Positions 60,805-64,000 of a DNA stretch of 64,000 nt are shown here, piece by piece. The stretch is from DASPKT01 sp035626475 (GTDB taxonomy: Bacteria; Pseudomonadota; Alphaproteobacteria; Azospirillales; Azospirillaceae), in NCBI GenBank assembly GCA_035626475.1, contig DASPNP010000078.1, forward strand, positions 1 through 64,000, in the 5' to 3' direction. Position numbers and translations under genes: made by a program. The notes below the pieces were generated by a model. It had not been told where the DNA came from, searched no databases, and saw only the letters and a list, made by a program, of their open reading frames with translations. Positions within the stretch are counted from its first letter, which is position 1, and every line of letters starts with the position of its first letter.

Positions 60805-61835
60805 GTATCCTCGTCCTCGAATCCCACCAGCGCCAGGGCCCGGGCGCGGATGCCGCGGCCGGTGGCGTGGTGGACCAGCGCCTCCTCCCGCCCATGCGTC
60901 ACCCAGACCTCCGGCGCGGCCACGTCCTCCAGCGTCTGCACCAGCTCGTCCCAGTCGGCATGGTCGGAGATGACCAGCGGCAGCTCGACCCCGCGCTGGC
61001 GGGCACGCTGGCGCACCAGCATCCAGCCCGAGGCGTAGCCGACGACCGGGTCCGGCAGCCGCCGCGACCAGCGGTCGGCCCCGGCCGAGGGCGGCGCCAG
61101 CACGATATGGCCGCGCATCTCCTCCTTCGACGCCGCCAGCGCCGGCCGCAGCTCGCCGAGAGGCACGCCCAGGCGCTCATACAGCTCGCACAGCGGCTGC
61201 AGCGCGCCGTGGATGTAGATCGGCGCATGGTGCCCAGCGTCGCGGATCAGCCGGATCAGCCGCTGGCACTTGCCCAGGGCGTAGACGCCGACCAGGTGCG
61301 CCCGCTCCGGAAACAGCGACAGGCTGTGCAGCAGCTTGGCGACCTCGCCTGTGTCGGGTGGGTGGCGGAAGACCGGCAGGCCGAAGGTCGCCTCGGTCAC
61401 GAACACGTCGCAGGGCACCGGCTCGAAGGGCGCGCAGGTCGGATCGGGGCGGCGCTTGTAGTCGCCGGAGACGACGACGCGGCTGCCGGCATGCTCCAGC
61501 ACGATCTGGGCGCTGCCCAGCACATGGCCCGCCGGCACCAGCGTCACCCGCACGTCGCCGATCGTCAGCGGCCTTCCGTAGGGCAGGGCTTGCTTGCTGG
61601 CGCCGGAGCCCTCGCCGTAGCGGCTCTCCATGATCGCCAGCGTGTCGGGCGTCGCCAGCACGCGTGCATGGCCGGGGCGGGCATGGTCGGCATGGCCGTG
61701 GGTGATGACCGCGCGCTCCACCGCCCGGACCGGATCGATGTGGAAATTGCCGGGCGCCACCCAGAGGCCGCCGCCCTGCTCGGGCGGGCAGGGGTGGACC
61801 CAGCTTTCGGGGAGGGGAACGGAGGGAGATGCCAT
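60801..61835 (-). CDS. Ligase-associated DNA exonuclease (metallo-beta-lactamase fold)
   Basis: This 344-residue protein is of the beta-CASP/SNM1-like type (TIGR04122). Visible are the metal-binding ITHGHADHARPGH, VTLVPAGHVLGSAQIVLEH, VVSGDYKRRPD, the segment FVTEATFGLPVFRHP and, near the C-terminus, ISDHADWDEL and WVTHGREEALV. It is thought to process DNA ends before ligation. The start at 61835 fits the family, though no strong ribosome binding site is seen; the gene overlaps the ligase by 4 bases (ATGA). Confidence 0.92.
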   Translation of the reverse strand: MASPSVPLPESWVHPCPPEQGGGLWVAPGNFHIDPVRAVERAVITHGHADHARPGHARVLATPDTLAIMESRYGEGSGASKQALPYGRPLTIGDVRVTLVPAGHVLGSAQIVLEHAGSRVVVSGDYKRRPDPTCAPFEPVPCDVFVTEATFGLPVFRHPPDTGEVAKLLHSLSLFPERAHLVGVYALGKCQRLIRLIRDAGHHAPIYIHGALQPLCELYERLGVPLGELRPALAASKEEMRGHIVLAPPSAGADRWSRRLPDPVVGYASGWMLVRQRARQRGVELPLVISDHADWDELVQTLEDVAAPEVWVTHGREEALVHHATGRGIRARALALVGFEDEDT

Positions 61836-61946
61836 GCGGGAAATATGGTCCGGGGATGCGCCACCGCCACCCTTGGGCGGTTGCGCTCTCACAGGTCCAA
61901 CGGCATCCTCCGGCCGCAGTTCCAGGAAAGCGGCGGGAAGCGGGGC

Positions 61947-62906
<960 letters not shown>

Positions 62907-62955
62907 GGTGGCTGCCGGGGCGACATCGCGATGCCTCAGGGGCAACGTTGGCGGC

Positions 62956-63077
62956 GTGCGTCCTTCGACAAGCTCAGGATGAGGATGTGGTTGCTGCTCC
63001 TGGTCGAGTTCGCGGGACGGGAACTGGGAGTGCCTGGCATCTCCCCTTCCTCATCCTGAGCTTGTCGAAGGACGCAC
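62956..63077. repeat. Inverted-repeat element R3
   Basis: A 122-base element with perfect 29-base inverted arms (62956-62984 and 63049-63077; core CTTCGACAAGCTCAGGATGA) around a 64-base centre. This core is very common in alphaproteobacterial genomes. It lies between the convergent psuG and bactofilin-like genes. Confidence 0.92.
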
Positions 63078-63105
63078 CACGCCTCAGCCGCTCCCGACGC
63101 GACCA

Positions 63106-64000
63106 TTAAGCGTTTCGAAACGGCGGCAGTGCTCCCGCCGCCAGGGCGCGCCCGCTCCTCGCCTGCATGACGAAGGCGCCGACGCCGACCGCCAGGGCCA
63201 CGAACAGGGCGACGTCGCCCAGCACCGGCACGATCCCGACCATGGTCAGCAGCAGCGCCACGAAGGCGTAGCGCTTCAGCGTGTCGCGCGGGGCCGAGGG
63301 CCGGCCGCGGTCGCGCCGCACCAGCTCCGCCAGACCGAAGCCGGCCACCGCCACGCCCAGCGCCATCACCGCCATGTAGGCGAACAGCGCCACCAGCGCC
63401 AAGGGTATGCCGATGATGGTGATGCACAGCAGGACCATCAGCAGCGGCGCCAGCACCAGCGTGCCCAGTCCCGTCAGGAAGGCGCGGCCGGGCGCGGCCC
63501 CGACCGAGAGCGCGGCGCCGGAGACGAAGCGCGGGAAGATCAGGTACAGCACCGCGCCCATGACGAAGAGCCCGACGGCCGAGCCGATCGTGCCCCAGAG
63601 GGTGGGCGCCACCTCGTCGGCGATGCCGCGCTCGGGCTTCGGCGCGGTCTCGGTCACGACCGTGCCGCCGACGGTGACACCCGCCGGCACTTCCTCGCGG
63701 TCCGGGCCGGTAAGGCGGATCGAGCCCATGATGGCGGCGCCGGGGACCAGCGTCAGCTCGCCCGCCGTCACCTCCAGGTCGCCGTTGATGGTGCCGCGCA
63801 CCGTGACCGAGCCGCCGGCCACGGTCACGCCGCCGGCCACCGTGCCGTCGATGTCGACCTGCCCGCCGGTCACCGCCAGGTCGCCGGCCACCGCGGCGTT
63901 GCGCGCCACGCTGATGCTGGCGCCGGCCAGCGCCGCGTCGCCGGCGACGTTGCCGGTCAGCGCGACCGAGCCGCCGATGGCGAAAAGGTCGCCGGCGATG
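63106..64000 (-). CDS. Bactofilin-like polymer-forming domain protein with membrane C-terminus (partial)
   Basis: The N-terminus lies beyond the right edge; 297 codons are in the window. The visible N-terminal part is a series of beta-helix-like repeats with the spacing of polymer-forming/bactofilin-type proteins (AGDLAVTGGQVDIDGTVAGG, then VTVAGGSVTVRGTINGDLEV). After residue about 130 come four hydrophobic segments (LWGTIGSAVGLFVMGAVLYL, LVLAPLLMVLLCITIIGIPL and two more near the end), so it is a membrane-anchored protein. Its function is unknown; a scaffold at the membrane is a plausible guess. Confidence 0.75.
   Translation of the reverse strand, partial: IAGDLFAIGGSVALTGNVAGDAALAGASISVARNAAVAGDLAVTGGQVDIDGTVAGGVTVAGGSVTVRGTINGDLEVTAGELTLVPGAAIMGSIRLTGPDREEVPAGVTVGGTVVTETAPKPERGIADEVAPTLWGTIGSAVGLFVMGAVLYLIFPRFVSGAALSVGAAPGRAFLTGLGTLVLAPLLMVLLCITIIGIPLALVALFAYMAVMALGVAVAGFGLAELVRRDRGRPSAPRDTLKRYAFVALLLTMVGIVPVLGDVALFVALAVGVGAFVMQARSGRALAAGALPPFRNA

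Overview
The window is 64 kb of GC-rich, tightly packed bacterial chromosome, most likely from an alphaproteobacterium of the Rhodospirillales type. The basis is gene content and order: a block running from an ADP-heptose epimerase gene through lgt, midA, pgeF and prs to rplY-pth; a methionine synthase split into two genes; a phasin gene; a marR-ompR-envZ set next to ilvE; and small repeat elements typical of the class. I saw no tRNA, rRNA, CRISPR array or phage. The taxonomic call is an inference from gene content.

Layout. 0-2 kb: leftward sulfate ABC transporter genes cysT-cysW-cysA (cysA cut by the edge). 2.3-3.4 kb: an SDR oxidoreductase and a small unknown protein. 3.5-10.6 kb: a leftward block hldD-lgt-midA-pgeF-prs-rplY-pth ending in an unexpected Clp1/Grc3-like polynucleotide kinase. 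10.8-16.4 kb: rightward ubiK, ybjN-like, proC, a small GIY-YIG element, a TetR regulator, a phasin under apparent PhaR-type operators, and a HisKA_2 sensor kinase. 16.4-19.9 kb: leftward marR-ompR-envZ and a periplasmic binding protein. 20-26 kb: ilvE, a REC-histidine kinase, moaE-moaD-pgsA-uvrC. 26-31.5 kb: an exported amidohydrolase, a lone receiver, a Crp-type regulator, and small proteins including an exported beta/gamma-crystallin protein with DRDW-rich repeats. 31.7-38.5 kb: split metH facing a two-subunit IorAB molybdenum oxidoreductase. 38.6-40.7 kb: a long aminopeptidase P. 40.9-47.7 kb: a leftward operon phr / FAD oxidoreductase / DUF1365 / cyclopropane synthase / MFS / DUF3833, a gene set resembling known singlet-oxygen and light-stress regulons. 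47.8-61.8 kb: all four ligase-associated DNA-damage-response genes in two halves (pdeM and helicase; ligase and exonuclease) around an accessory stretch with an ankyrin-MTA/SAH nucleosidase fusion, a secreted alpha-amylase, a PagL-like lipid A deacylase and a large membrane patatin. 61.9-64 kb: psuG and a partial bactofilin-like membrane protein.

The most notable structural signal is a set of ten small repeat elements of three families. Three elements of about 216-237 bp have outer inverted repeats around an inner palindrome. The same outer arms, with further adjoining sequence, flank a GIY-YIG endonuclease gene at 12.8-13.2 kb, and the inner palindrome also occurs alone twice. Seven of the nine convergent gene junctions in the window carry one of these elements. 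The other protein-level items of interest are the ankyrin-nucleosidase fusion, the Clp1-like kinase in the rplY-pth operon and the multi-pass patatin of atypical base composition.
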